A stretch of DNA of 64,000 nucleotides, from positions 155,875 through 219,874 of the forward strand of contig NZ_PNJG02000004.1 of the NCBI RefSeq assembly GCF_003226895.2. Reading direction: 5' to 3'. The position numbers and the translations under genes are program-made. The DNA is from Kocuria tytonis (lineage in GTDB: Bacteria > Actinomycetota > Actinomycetes > Actinomycetales > Micrococcaceae). The notes below the pieces were generated by a model. The model saw nothing but the letters and a program-made list of their open reading frames with translations. It did not search any database and was not told the origin of the DNA. Positions 17,095-25,335 of the stretch are shown here, in pieces (positions within the stretch are counted from its first letter, which is position 1; each line of letters opens with the position of its first letter).

Positions 17095-18189
17095 TCAGCG
17101 GCCCAGCACGTTCCTCAGCGCACCGAGGACGAGGGTCACGGACTCGGGGCACGCGTTGGGGCCCATGAGTCCGATGCGCCACACGGTGCTCGCGTACTCC
17201 TTCACACCGGGGCCGATCTCGATGTCGTAGGTCTCCAGCAGCTCCTTGCGCACGGCCGCGGAGTCCACACCCTCGGGGACCTTCACGGTGGTCAGCTCCG
17301 GCAGGCGGAACCCCTCCCGGGCGAAGAGCTCCAGGCCCATCTCCTGCAGGCCGTCCTGCAGCGCCCGGCCCGCGGCCTCGTGGCGCTCGCGGACGGCGTC
17401 CAGCCCCTCCGCCAGAATGCGGCGCAGCCCGGCCTCGAGCGAGGCGACCATCGCGACCGGCGCGGTGTGGTGGTAGGTGCGGGTGGCCCCGGACGCCTCC
17501 CCCACGTAGCCGCCGAGCATCCCGAGGTCCAGGTACCAGGAGCGTGGCTTCGCCACGCGGCGCTCCCACGCCCGCTCGGACACCGTGAACGGCGCCAGGC
17601 CGGGGGCCACGCCCAGGCACTTCTGGGTGCCGGCGTAGCCGATGTCGATGCCCCACTCGTCCGCCTTCAGTTCGATGCCGCCGATGGAGGTCACGGCATC
17701 CACGAGCAGCAGCGCATCCCCCTTGAGCGCGCCGAGAGCGGCGATGTCCGAGCGGACACCCGTGGAGGTCTCCGCGTGCACGGCGGCGATGATCTTCGGG
17801 GAGGGGTGCGCGGCGGCCACCTTCTCGGGGTCCACGGGCTCGCCGAACGGGAAGTCCACCCGGGTGACCTCGGCGCCGCAGCGGGCCGCGACGTCGCACA
17901 TGCGCTCACCGAACAGGCCGTTGACCGCGATCACCACGGGGTCCCCCGGGTTCACGAAGTTCACGAACGCCGCCTCCATGCCGGCGGAACCGGTGGCTGA
18001 GAGCGGGAGCGTGCGGCGGTTCTCGGTGCCCCACACTTTCCGGAGGCCCTCGCAGGCGCTGTCCATGACGGTGAGGAACTGCGGGTCCAGGTGACCGAGC
18101 AGCGGGCGGGCCAGCGCCTCGGTGGCCTCCGGGTACGGGTTGGTGGGGCCGGGGCCGAACAGGTGGCGGACGGTGAGGATGTCGCTCAT
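17095..18189 (-). CDS. Class V aminotransferase, ureidoglycine/alanine-glyoxylate type
   Basis: 364 residues from ATG at 18189 with AGGAG upstream. It matches the small PLP-dependent class V group: LFGPGPTNPYPEA at the N-terminus, ATGSAGMEAAFVNFV, VHAETSTGV, LLLVDAVTSIGG and the PLP lysine in GYAGTQKCLGVAPGL. Relatives include alanine/serine-glyoxylate aminotransferases and PucG, which transaminates ureidoglycine with glyoxylate. With allantoinase and ureidoglycine aminohydrolase nearby, a PucG-like role is favoured. Alanine:glyoxylate transamination is the alternative and cannot be excluded from sequence. Confidence 0.88.
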   Translation of the reverse strand: MSDILTVRHLFGPGPTNPYPEATEALARPLLGHLDPQFLTVMDSACEGLRKVWGTENRRTLPLSATGSAGMEAAFVNFVNPGDPVVIAVNGLFGERMCDVAARCGAEVTRVDFPFGEPVDPEKVAAAHPSPKIIAAVHAETSTGVRSDIAALGALKGDALLLVDAVTSIGGIELKADEWGIDIGYAGTQKCLGVAPGLAPFTVSERAWERRVAKPRSWYLDLGMLGGYVGEASGATRTYHHTAPVAMVASLEAGLRRILAEGLDAVRERHEAAGRALQDGLQEMGLELFAREGFRLPELTTVKVPEGVDSAAVRKELLETYDIEIGPGVKEYASTVWRIGLMGPNACPESVTLVLGALRNVLGR

Positions 18190-18402
18190 GGAAGGGTCTC
18201 CTGACTGCGCCGGCCGAACTCGCGTCCTCACGGGGCGGTGCCCGCGGGAGCACCGGCGGACGGCGGCGCGCGTTGGTGTGCGGGGCCGCCTCCAGCGTAG
18301 AGCCAGATCACACGAGGCGCGATCCCCGCGCGTGCCGGTGCAGGCAGGGCCGCGGCGTCGTCGCATCCCCCGCTCCGCAGGACCCGGGCGACGCCGCCGG
18401 GC

Positions 18403-18594
18403 TCAGTCCGTGAGCTCTGAGCGCCGCTGGCGCAACTCGCGTTCCGCGAATCGCAGGGGCGACCCGTGGAACGGCAGCGCCTCGAGGTCAACGGTGCTCG
18501 CCCCGTCGCCCCGTTCCAGTCGAGCCGCCAGCCGCCCGGCCTTGTAGACGTCCGCCGCGGGGACCGAGCGCAGGCGCTGCACATCGGCCGTCAT
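18403..18594 (-). CDS. Short HipA N-domain-like protein (HipS-like) or truncated hipA
   Basis: 63 residues; ATG at 18594 overlaps the hipB-like stop (ATGA). The start, SVPAADVYKAGRLAARLER, resembles the N-terminal beta subdomain of HipA kinases. The rest of HipA (several hundred residues with the kinase fold) is absent: downstream are about 210 bp of spacer and then the aminotransferase. It is either a 3'-deleted hipA or a stand-alone N-domain, as in tripartite HipBST systems where HipS is a small separate protein. No HipT-like gene is in the window. The short length limits certainty. Confidence 0.65.
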   Translation of the reverse strand: MTADVQRLRSVPAADVYKAGRLAARLERGDGASTVDLEALPFHGSPLRFAERELRQRRSELTD

Positions 18595-18779
18595 GCCACG
18601 CTCACCCGCAGACCGAGCACACCGGCGGTGGCGACGAGGGCGGCCACCGTGGGATTGCCCCGTCCCGTCTCGATGGCGCGCGCCGTCCTCTCGGAGACGC
18701 CCGAGAGGTCCTTCTGGGTGAGTCCCGCCTCGCGACGGGCTCGCCGGATGGCCTCGCCCGGCTCCGCGATTCGCTGCAT
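18591..18779 (-). CDS. HipB-like XRE-family antitoxin/repressor
   Basis: 62 residues from ATG at 18779 with GGAGGAGAG upstream. It is almost entirely a helix-turn-helix (GEAIRRARREAGLTQKDLSGVSERTARAIETGRGNPTVAALV) of the Cro/HipB type, ending GLRVSVA. HipB proteins repress their own operon and neutralise HipA kinases. Three matching palindromes lie upstream at 60-bp steps, the nearest starting 14 nt before the start codon. It overlaps the HipA-N-like gene by 4 nt. Confidence 0.85.
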   Translation of the reverse strand: MQRIAEPGEAIRRARREAGLTQKDLSGVSERTARAIETGRGNPTVAALVATAGVLGLRVSVA

Positions 18780-18792
18780 CCGTCTCTCCTCC

Positions 18793-18926
18793 GGCAAGAA
18801 GTTGCCGATTTCGGTGTATTGGACCCCATCCTGCCGCCCAACCCCATAGACCGGCAAGATGTTGCCTTTCTGGGTTCCACGGCGTCGTCGCACTCGTCCG
18901 AATCGACCTATCGGCAGGATGTTGCC
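18793..18926. promoter_or_regulatory. Three HipB-type operators at exact 60-bp spacing
   Basis: Palindromes of the form GGCAA-NNNN-TTGCC occur at 18793-18806 (GGCAAGAAGTTGCC), 18853-18866 (GGCAAGATGTTGCC) and 18913-18926 (GGCAGGATGTTGCC, one mismatch). They start exactly 60 bp apart. The first overlaps the hipB leader next to the ribosome binding site, and the third extends into the 3' end of the MFS gene. A weak promoter could lie between the first two. Autoregulatory operators are the natural reading. Confidence 0.75.
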
Positions 18927-20131
18927 GCTCGCGGCAGGAAGGTCAGTGCGAGCACCACGGCCGTTACGATCAACCCCGCAATGCACAGCACCGCGCCGTT
19001 CCACCCGGCGGCGGTGAAGGGGACGCCCACCGCGTACCCGAACACGGATGAGCCGCCGTAGTAGAGCAGCGTGTAGAGGGAGGATGCCTGCGCCTTCCCC
19101 TCCGTTGCGAGCGCGGGGACCCACCCGTTGGCCACGGAGTGCGCCGCGAAGAACCCGGCCGTGAACACGAGCAGCCCCGCCACGATCACGGGCAGCCACG
19201 GCACGGTGGTGAGCAGCAGACCCGTGAGCATGACCAGCGCGGAGCCGAGCAGCACGGGGCGGCGTCCGAACCGCCCCGCGAGACCGCCGGCCCGTGCGGA
19301 GGACCACGTGCCGGAGAGGTACGCCAGGAACAGCACGGACACCACGCTCTGGGGCACGTTGAACGGCGCCTCGCCCAGGTGGAAGCCGATGTAGTTGTAG
19401 ACCGCCACGAAGCCGCCCATGAGCAGGAAGCCCTGCAGGTACAGCGTGAGCAGCCGCCGGTCCCGGAGGTTGCGCCACAGGTGGGAGAGCAGTCCCTGCT
19501 CCCCCGTGAGCCGCACCGGCTGGGGCGTGAACCCGCGCTGCCGTGGCGCGAGCACAATGAACACCACCGCGGCCGCCGCGGCGAGCAGGGCGACGACGGA
19601 CGTACCCACCCGCCAGCCGAAGAAGTCCGCGAGGGGTGCGGCGACGATCCGCCCGAACAGTCCGCCCAGGCTGGTCCCGGAGATGTAGGTCCCGGCGGCC
19701 ACCGCGCCGTAGCGGGGGTTGACCTCCTCCGCGAGGTAGGCCATGGCCACCGCCGGGATGCCACCCAGTGCCATGCCCTCCACGAACCGCAGGGCCACCA
19801 GCGCCTCGAACGAGGGCATGAACCCCATGAGCACACCCAGACACGTGGCCGCCACGACGGCGATCACCATGGCCCGCAGCCGCCCCCACCGGTCCGAGAC
19901 GAGCGACCACGGGATCACTCCCACCGCAAGCCCGAGCGTGGCCGCCGAGACGGCGAGCGCGGACTGGGCGGCGTCCACGTTCAGGTCCTCGGCCATGATG
20001 GGCAGCACGCCCTGCACCGAGTACAGCTGTGCGAACGTGGCCACGCCCGCGCACAGCAGCGCCACGAGAATGCGCCGATAGCCCGAGCTCCCCTTGTCGT
20101 AGCCCTCCCACACCCTGCGCGACGACCCCAT
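18908..20131 (-). CDS. MFS transporter (YnfM/AraJ-like)
   Basis: 407 residues from ATG at 20131, with AGGAGG 11-12 nt upstream; an upstream in-frame stretch is low-complexity and not convincing. Twelve hydrophobic segments are expected. The MFS signature is LVSDRWGRLRAMVIA after TM2, and the half-repeat is LAGRFGRRPVLLGSALVM. The second segment, QLYSVQGVLPIMAEDLNVDAAQSALAVS, is typical of the YnfM/YdhP-like drug or arabinose exporter group. Substrate unknown. The last codons (AATSCR) lie inside the third HipB-type palindrome. Confidence 0.9.
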   Translation of the reverse strand: MGSSRRVWEGYDKGSSGYRRILVALLCAGVATFAQLYSVQGVLPIMAEDLNVDAAQSALAVSAATLGLAVGVIPWSLVSDRWGRLRAMVIAVVAATCLGVLMGFMPSFEALVALRFVEGMALGGIPAVAMAYLAEEVNPRYGAVAAGTYISGTSLGGLFGRIVAAPLADFFGWRVGTSVVALLAAAAAVVFIVLAPRQRGFTPQPVRLTGEQGLLSHLWRNLRDRRLLTLYLQGFLLMGGFVAVYNYIGFHLGEAPFNVPQSVVSVLFLAYLSGTWSSARAGGLAGRFGRRPVLLGSALVMLTGLLLTTVPWLPVIVAGLLVFTAGFFAAHSVANGWVPALATEGKAQASSLYTLLYYGGSSVFGYAVGVPFTAAGWNGAVLCIAGLIVTAVVLALTFLPRAATSCR

Positions 20132-20328
20132 ACCCGGGTGCACCTCCTGCTGCGATGGTCCCGCCCGGGCAGCTGCATCTTCCCGGACCCGGCCGTGCCA
20201 CGCGTGCACGACCCCGGCCAGGCTACGCCCGGTGGGCACCCGCGCCCGGGCCGCTCGCGCGCGAGGTTCCCGTGCGGCGTCGTCCGGGAGTCGCCCGGAA
20301 AGGGCGGCACCGCACCCGGACACGACGA
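20132..20328. other. Spacer with two dispersed-motif copies
   Basis: No gene is supported. The stretch carries the MFS gene leader and two copies of the dispersed nonamer in opposite orientation (20277 and 20324), about 40 bp apart, just before the hairpin at 20329-20360. Confidence 0.5.
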
Positions 20329-20360
20329 CGCCCGCGCCCTCCCCGGGGAAGGCGCGGGCG
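20329..20360 (-). terminator. Terminator hairpin after SRPBCC gene
   Basis: CGCCCGCGCC (20329-20338) pairs with GGCGCGGGCG (20351-20360), with a partly paired inner region. It lies 40 nt beyond the minus-strand stop at 20401. Confidence 0.65.
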
Positions 20361-20400
20361 GTCGGTCACGAGCCGCGGGGGCGAGAGCCCCGGTGCGGGA

Positions 20401-20865
20401 TCAGGCCCCCGAGACGGACGCGGCGAGCTTCTCGAGGGACTCCTCCAGGACCTTCTCGCCGAAGAGCGGGAAGCTGATCTTCTTCGTCACCTTGGGGTTG
20501 GCGTGCTCCCACGAGTAGGTGAGGGTCACGGTGGTGGAGTCCGAGCCCTCGGGCTGCAGCTCGTACATCCATTCCCAGCCGTTGTCCTCCACGGAGGTGC
20601 CCTCGGGGCAGGGCTTCCACGCGATGAGCTTGTTGGGGTCCAGACCGGTGACGTGGTTCTCCGTCTTGTAGTCCCCGCCCATCATCTCGGCGTGCATGTT
20701 CATTACGAACACGTCGCCGACGTTCTGGATGCGCTGGTCCGTGCCGGAGACCACGGTGCCGGAGGCGTCCAGGCCGGGGTGCTTGGCGGGCAGGGTCAGG
20801 ACCTCGAAGATCTCCTCCGCCGGGGCGTCGATGACACGGCTGACCTTGATGCTCTTCTCACTCAC
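20401..20865 (-). CDS. SRPBCC family protein (polyketide cyclase/dehydrase-like)
   Basis: 154 residues from GTG at 20865 with GGAGGTAACTC upstream. The helix-grip fold is recognisable from KVSRVIDAPAEEIFEVLTLPAKHPGLDASGTVV, the central strands (WEWMYELQPEGSDSTTVTLTYSWE) and the long C-terminal helix (LEESLEKLAASVSGA). These proteins bind hydrophobic ligands in a central cavity. No specific ligand is suggested by the neighbours. It is a single-gene unit with its own terminator. Confidence 0.85.
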   Translation of the reverse strand: MSEKSIKVSRVIDAPAEEIFEVLTLPAKHPGLDASGTVVSGTDQRIQNVGDVFVMNMHAEMMGGDYKTENHVTGLDPNKLIAWKPCPEGTSVEDNGWEWMYELQPEGSDSTTVTLTYSWEHANPKVTKKISFPLFGEKVLEESLEKLAASVSGA

Positions 20866-20931
20866 GAGTTACCTCCATGTACGTCGGATGGTGCTTTCCC
20901 CCACACCGTAGACAGCAACCGGGGTGGCGGA

Positions 20932-21717
20932 TCAAGCGTTTTTGCGGTGGGCGAAGCGTCTCGGCCCGGGCGCCCCGCAGGGGGTCTCCTCATCCTGGGC
21001 CAGCTGCGCGAGGCTCAGCAGGTGGTGCGCGAACCCCAGTTCGGCGCGGCCCTCCAACCGCCCGGAGGTGATCGCCCGGATCCGGTCCGTGGCCTCGATC
21101 CGGGCCCCGGCGGCCCGCAGCCCGGCCACCAGGGCCTCGTCCTCGCTGCACGCCACGGGCGGGTAGCCTCCCACCCGCTCGTAGAGCGCGGCACGCACAC
21201 CCATGTTCGCGGCGTGGATGTGCGGGTGGCCCTCCGCGAGGGTGTGCTCGCGCTGCCACAACCGGTACACCGCTTCCGGGCACTCGACGGGGTCCGGTTC
21301 CACGGTGCCGAGAATCGCGTCCACTCCGTGGGCCGCCCGCTCCACCTGGTACGCCAGCCAGTTCCGCGGCACGGCGGTGTCCGCATCCGTGGAGGCGAGC
21401 CACTCCGGGTGCCGTCCCGCGGTCAGTGCGTGGTGCGCGGCGGCGGCACGCGCCCCGCCCGCGCTGCACCACCTCCCGGCAAACACCTCCAGCCGGGCCG
21501 CGCCCTCCGGGAGGCCCGACGCCGCCCACGCCGCCCGCGCGCGCTCCACCGTACGGTCGGTGCACGAGTCCGCGGCGAGCACCACGGTCACGGTCGGCGC
21601 GTCCTGGCCGGCGGCACCGTGCAGCGCCGTGACCGCCGCCGCCACCGAGGCCGTGCAGCGCCCCACCCGCTCCTCCTCGTTGCAGGCCGGCACGACCACG
21701 GCGAGCCGGCGGATCAC
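20932..21717 (-). CDS. Glycosyltransferase family 2
   Basis: 261 residues; GTG at 21717 overlaps the previous stop (GTGA). The GT-A fold shows VVVPACNEEERVGRC at the N-terminus, VVLAADSCTDRT, the DxD-like STDADTAVPRNWL metal site, and a later acidic motif CSEDEALVAGL. It would transfer a nucleotide-activated sugar in the cytosol. It is the third gene of a coupled set with a PIG-L deacetylase/methyltransferase fusion and an acyl-CoA dehydrogenase-like protein. Together they look like a pathway for a modified glycoconjugate. The acceptor is unknown. Confidence 0.88.
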   Translation of the reverse strand: MIRRLAVVVPACNEEERVGRCTASVAAAVTALHGAAGQDAPTVTVVLAADSCTDRTVERARAAWAASGLPEGAARLEVFAGRWCSAGGARAAAAHHALTAGRHPEWLASTDADTAVPRNWLAYQVERAAHGVDAILGTVEPDPVECPEAVYRLWQREHTLAEGHPHIHAANMGVRAALYERVGGYPPVACSEDEALVAGLRAAGARIEATDRIRAITSGRLEGRAELGFAHHLLSLAQLAQDEETPCGAPGPRRFAHRKNA

Positions 21718-23048
21718 CGCTGCCCCCGCGGAACGGGGGCGAAGACCTCGAGGTCGAAGTCCCGTTCCCGGTGACTCACGACGCGCCGCAGGTCCGCACG
21801 CCGTCGCGCCTCACGGTGCACGTCCGCCCCGTCCAGGGGCCAGCCCTCGATGGGGTGGCGCCAGTGGCACAGCACGAGGTGGCCCTCCGGCTCCAGTGCG
21901 GCCACGCAGCGGTCGAGCAGCTCCTCCCACTGTTCGGGCGAGCAGAAGTACCCCATCTCACTGACCACGATCAGCTCCCGGCCGGCCCAGCGGTCCTCCC
22001 AGCCCGCGGGCAGCACGGCGTTGACGAGCTCCACGTTGGTCACCCCCTCGCGGTCCAGCCGGGTGCGGGCGGCCCGCAGGGCGACGTCGCTCGCGTCCAC
22101 CGCGACCACGCTCCCCGCCCGCCCAGCCAGGGCCACCGTGAGGGCGCCCGTGGAGCAGCCGAGGTCCAGGACCGTGCCGTAGCGCTGCCGGGGCAGGCAC
22201 CCGAGGAGCACCTCCCGCTTGCGCCGCTCGTACCAGGAGGTGTCCACGTCCCAGGGATCCTCGGCCGCCGTGTGCACGCGGTCGAACACGGTCTTCTGGT
22301 CCGGGGCGCTGAGCACGAAGAACTCCGCGGAGCGCTCGAAGTGGGCCAGCACGTGGGGGCCCAGCAGCACCTCGTCGCCGGGGCGGTCCGAGAGCGGGCG
22401 CACCTGGGTGGCGTGGTGCTCGAGGGCGGCGCGCTTGGCGGAGCGGGCGGCGTCGTCCAGCGGGATGCGCACCAGCCCGCGCGGCAGGCGCGTGGGTGAG
22501 CCCCAGTGCCAGAACCAGATGGGGAACTGCGCGCAGCGCAGACCACGGGCACCGGCGGCGCGGGTGACGGTGCGGGCGAGGACCTCGTGGTCGGTGTGCC
22601 CGTCCCGCTCCCACGTGACGAGCACGAGGGGGTTCTCACCGCCCTGCACCCAGTCGAGGTGCTCCGCGACCGGACCCCGCAGCTCGTCCTCCGCGAGGGC
22701 GCCGTCCGTGAGCGAGAGGAAGACCGGGGCGGCCCGGTCACCGGCGAGCGCCCGGACCGCCGCCACCATCTCCCCGTGCCGCAGCTCGGCCAGCTGCTGC
22801 GGGGTGTGGGTGCTCGATCCGGGGTGGGAGTTCTCCCCGAGGGTGGCCACGACCACCCGCACCTCGGCCCCGGCACGGGCCAGCCGGTGCACCGTGCCGC
22901 CCGCACCCAAGGTCTCGTCGTCGGGGTGGGCGGCGAACACCACGGCGCGGTCCGCGCCGGTCAGCTCCAGCTCCGGGGCGCGGTGCAGGGCGCCGCAGCG
23001 GGCCCAGTCGCTCTCGGCGGTGCCGGGGTCGCGGTGGTCGAAGGTCAC
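21714..23048 (-). CDS. Bifunctional PIG-L family deacetylase / class I SAM methyltransferase
   Basis: 444 residues from GTG at 23048, overlapping the preceding stop as GTGA (a GTG one codon earlier is equally possible). Residues about 35-240 are a PIG-L/LmbE zinc deacetylase with AAHPDDETLGAGG (H41, D43, D44) and ERDGHTDHEVLART. Residues about 280-440 are a Rossmann methyltransferase with VLDLGCSTGALTVALA, VVAVDASDVALRAAR and ELIVVSEMGYF. The likely chemistry is de-N-acetylation of a sugar and methylation of the same or a related intermediate. The family fusion is known, but I know of no assigned pathway. Confidence 0.9.
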   Translation of the reverse strand: MTFDHRDPGTAESDWARCGALHRAPELELTGADRAVVFAAHPDDETLGAGGTVHRLARAGAEVRVVVATLGENSHPGSSTHTPQQLAELRHGEMVAAVRALAGDRAAPVFLSLTDGALAEDELRGPVAEHLDWVQGGENPLVLVTWERDGHTDHEVLARTVTRAAGARGLRCAQFPIWFWHWGSPTRLPRGLVRIPLDDAARSAKRAALEHHATQVRPLSDRPGDEVLLGPHVLAHFERSAEFFVLSAPDQKTVFDRVHTAAEDPWDVDTSWYERRKREVLLGCLPRQRYGTVLDLGCSTGALTVALAGRAGSVVAVDASDVALRAARTRLDREGVTNVELVNAVLPAGWEDRWAGRELIVVSEMGYFCSPEQWEELLDRCVAALEPEGHLVLCHWRHPIEGWPLDGADVHREARRRADLRRVVSHRERDFDLEVFAPVPRGQR

Positions 23049-24352
23049 CACGGTGTGTCCTCGGGGTGCGCGGTGCCGCCCTCCCGCGGGATGTCCGTGG
23101 CGCGCTCGGGGTGGGTGCTGCCCCCGGCGCGGGCGGTGTCCTCGGCGAGCGCCAGCAGGGCGCGCCCCAGTGCCGCGGTGTCCCGTTCGGCGTGGTCCTG
23201 GCGGATGTAGACCTGCAGGGACTCCACGCGGCGGATGTGCGCGGGGTCCCCGGTGAGCGGCCCCGGCCCCGTGGCGCGGGAGACCACGCGGACCACGGTC
23301 TCGGCGGCGTCGGCCACGGTGCGGCGCACGCGCAGGGCCCAGGCGGCGCCGACCTGCCCGGCGGCGTCGCCGTGGTCCACGGCCACCGCGGCGCGCTCCA
23401 GCACGGCGCGGGCCGCGCCGAGGGTGAGGTCCAGCTGTCCGAGGGCGGTCAGGGCGGCGTCGTCCACCGGGCGGCGGGGATGGCGCAGCTGGTCCCAGAG
23501 CAGGTCCGCGACGGCCTGTGCGCCGCCCAGCCAGATCGCGGCAACCCCCATGCCGCCCCACGCGAAACCGGGGCGGGTCAGGTACCACTCGTCCGCACCG
23601 AGCGGCTCGGCGGGGACGTCCTCGAACGTGACGGGCACGGTCACGACCTCCGCGAGCCCGTGCGACGCCCACTGCGTGACGGGTGCGGGCCGGAATCCGG
23701 GGTGGTCGGTGGCGACCACGAACGTCCGCCGGTGGCCGGTGGGCGCACCGTTCTCGTCCGCGACGTGCGCGGTCACGATCGCGCGGGACACCGCGTCCGC
23801 GAGCGAGCACCACGGCTTGGTGCCGGTGAGCGTCCAGGTGGCGGCCGGGCGGTCGTCCGCCGCGGAGGCACCGGGCGACGACGTGCGCGCCGCTCCCTCG
23901 CTCCCATCCCCCGTGAGCCCACCCGGTTCCACGGACGACGACGCCGTACCGCCCTGGCCCGCCCCACGGTCCCGGTCCGGCACGGCGTCCTGGTCCGGCC
24001 CGCGGTCCCGCCCGGGCGCCGTGGGCGTGGCCAGCAGCGGCTCTCCCGGCCCCTCGGCGGCCCACACGGCCCACGTGTCCTGGGTAGTGACGAGGTCCTC
24101 ACGACCGGCCTGGCGCAGGATGGCTAGGGCGTCCAGGTGGGGCTCGATGATGCGGGCGTGCGCGAGGTCGGCGCGGCCCAGGGCGCTCAGTGCGCGCCAC
24201 AGCTCGGGCGTGGCACCCTCCCCCGGGAAGGGGAGCTGCCTGCCGAGGTCCCGGGCCCGGTCCAGGGCGTGGTCGGTGAAGCGCCGGACGGCCTGCGCGT
24301 CCGGGGCGGCACCGGCAGGAATGGGAAGGTCAGCATGCTCGGACACGACCAC
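23045..24352 (-). CDS. Acyl-CoA dehydrogenase-like flavoprotein
   Basis: About 435 residues; the start is GTG 24352 or GTG 24346, neither with a strong ribosome binding site. The fold is that of acyl-CoA dehydrogenases: TQDTWAVWAAE, WTLTGTKPWCSLADAVSRAIVTA (beta domain), GFAWGGMGVAAIWLGGAQAVADLLW and a C-terminal helical bundle ending near HIRRVESLQVYIRQDHAERDT. The usual catalytic Glu is not clearly identifiable. A low-complexity insert of about 60 residues interrupts the middle domain and carries the GACGACGCC motif. It is the first gene of the set with the deacetylase/methyltransferase and glycosyltransferase. Confidence 0.8.
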   Translation of the reverse strand: MVVSEHADLPIPAGAAPDAQAVRRFTDHALDRARDLGRQLPFPGEGATPELWRALSALGRADLAHARIIEPHLDALAILRQAGREDLVTTQDTWAVWAAEGPGEPLLATPTAPGRDRGPDQDAVPDRDRGAGQGGTASSSVEPGGLTGDGSEGAARTSSPGASAADDRPAATWTLTGTKPWCSLADAVSRAIVTAHVADENGAPTGHRRTFVVATDHPGFRPAPVTQWASHGLAEVVTVPVTFEDVPAEPLGADEWYLTRPGFAWGGMGVAAIWLGGAQAVADLLWDQLRHPRRPVDDAALTALGQLDLTLGAARAVLERAAVAVDHGDAAGQVGAAWALRVRRTVADAAETVVRVVSRATGPGPLTGDPAHIRRVESLQVYIRQDHAERDTAALGRALLALAEDTARAGGSTHPERATDIPREGGTAHPEDTPW

Positions 24353-24443
24353 AAGCCTACGTGCAGTGCCGGGCCGCACCTGGTGCGCAGGCCACCGGTG
24401 CCGCGGGTCCTACGATGAGGGCACACGACGGAAAGGCTCACCC

Positions 24444-24812
24444 ATGTTCACGGTCGACCCCCACTCCACAACCCCGGTGTACGAGCAGCTCGTGGAGTGC
24501 GTGCTGCGGGACGTCGCCGGCGGGGAGCTCGTGGTGGGAGACCGCATCCCACCCGTGCGGACCCTCGCCGGGGAGCTCGGACTGGCCGCGGGAACCGTGG
24601 CCAAGGCCTACAAGGAGATGGAGGCCCGCGGTGTGATCGAGACCCGCGGCCGCGCGGGCACGTTCATCGCCCAGAGCCGTGACGACCGCGAGACCGCCGC
24701 GGCCCGGGCCGCCGCCCGCTACCTGGACGAGGTGGCCGGGCAGCTGCACTACTCCCCGCAGCAGTGCGTGGCGCTCGTGGAGCGGGCGGTGCGCAAGCGC
24801 GCGGGGGACTGA
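24444..24812 (+). CDS. GntR-family regulator, YtrA subfamily
   Basis: 122 residues from ATG at 24444 with GAAAGG upstream. The N-terminal winged helix (TTPVYEQLVECVLRDVAGGELVVGDRIPPVRTLAGELGLAAGTVAKAYKEMEARGVIETRGRAGTF positions) is classic GntR, and the C-terminal part is only about 45 residues, as in YtrA-type regulators that often control ABC exporters. No ABC transporter is adjacent here. It faces away from the acyl-CoA dehydrogenase-like gene across about 90 bp. Confidence 0.9.
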   Translation: MFTVDPHSTTPVYEQLVECVLRDVAGGELVVGDRIPPVRTLAGELGLAAGTVAKAYKEMEARGVIETRGRAGTFIAQSRDDRETAAARAAARYLDEVAGQLHYSPQQCVALVERAVRKRAGD

Positions 24813-24938
24813 CCGCACCGCGCGGCCCGGGCGGACCAGCGCACCGCCGCGCGCGCCCACGACCGCCGACGGTCGGTGTCGACCGCGGCGCACTCGCCCC
24901 GCACCGGCCCCGGACCACCGCGCTTAGACTGGTGAGTC

Positions 24939-25331
24939 ATGAAGTCGTTCGTCGCGCCCGTGCTGCTCGTGGTCACCGCCGTCATCCAGTCCATGGGGGT
25001 CTACCCCTACGTGCAGGACGGCATCACGCTCGCGGGGCAGCTGCTGTTCCCCATCCTCTTCGCGCTCACCGCCATGTACCTCTCCCGCAAGGGCCGCCCG
25101 GGGGTCTTCGGCACCGTGCACATGGTGGTGCTGATCCTCTCGGTGCTGGTGCTGCTGCTCTCCCTGGTGGGGATGAGCCAGCAGATCCCCACGCTCTACC
25201 CCACGATGATCCTGTACTACGCCGCCTTCGTCCTGCTCGCGGTGGAGTGCGGGCTGCGCATCGCCGGTCTTCCCAAGAAGCAGCGTCCCGCGGACTCGGA
25301 GCTCGACGACGACGCCGCCACCACCCGCTGA
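24939..25331 (+). CDS. Hypothetical four-helix membrane protein
   Basis: 130 residues from ATG at 24939. Four hydrophobic segments (about residues 5-22, 30-46, 60-82, 92-110) cover most of the chain, and the tail is charged and ends DDDAATTR, where one copy of the dispersed motif lies. I do not recognise the family. It ends 4 nt before the GTG of the MobA-like gene, so the two are probably co-transcribed. Confidence 0.75.
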   Translation: MKSFVAPVLLVVTAVIQSMGVYPYVQDGITLAGQLLFPILFALTAMYLSRKGRPGVFGTVHMVVLILSVLVLLLSLVGMSQQIPTLYPTMILYYAAFVLLAVECGLRIAGLPKKQRPADSELDDDAATTR

Positions 25332-25335
25332 GCCC

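Noticed and set aside
18353..18584. Search for the missing HipA kinase part in other frames downstream of the HipA-N-like gene
   Set aside because: None of the minus-strand frames between 18190 and 18400 shows HipA kinase motifs; the remainder is absent rather than frameshifted.
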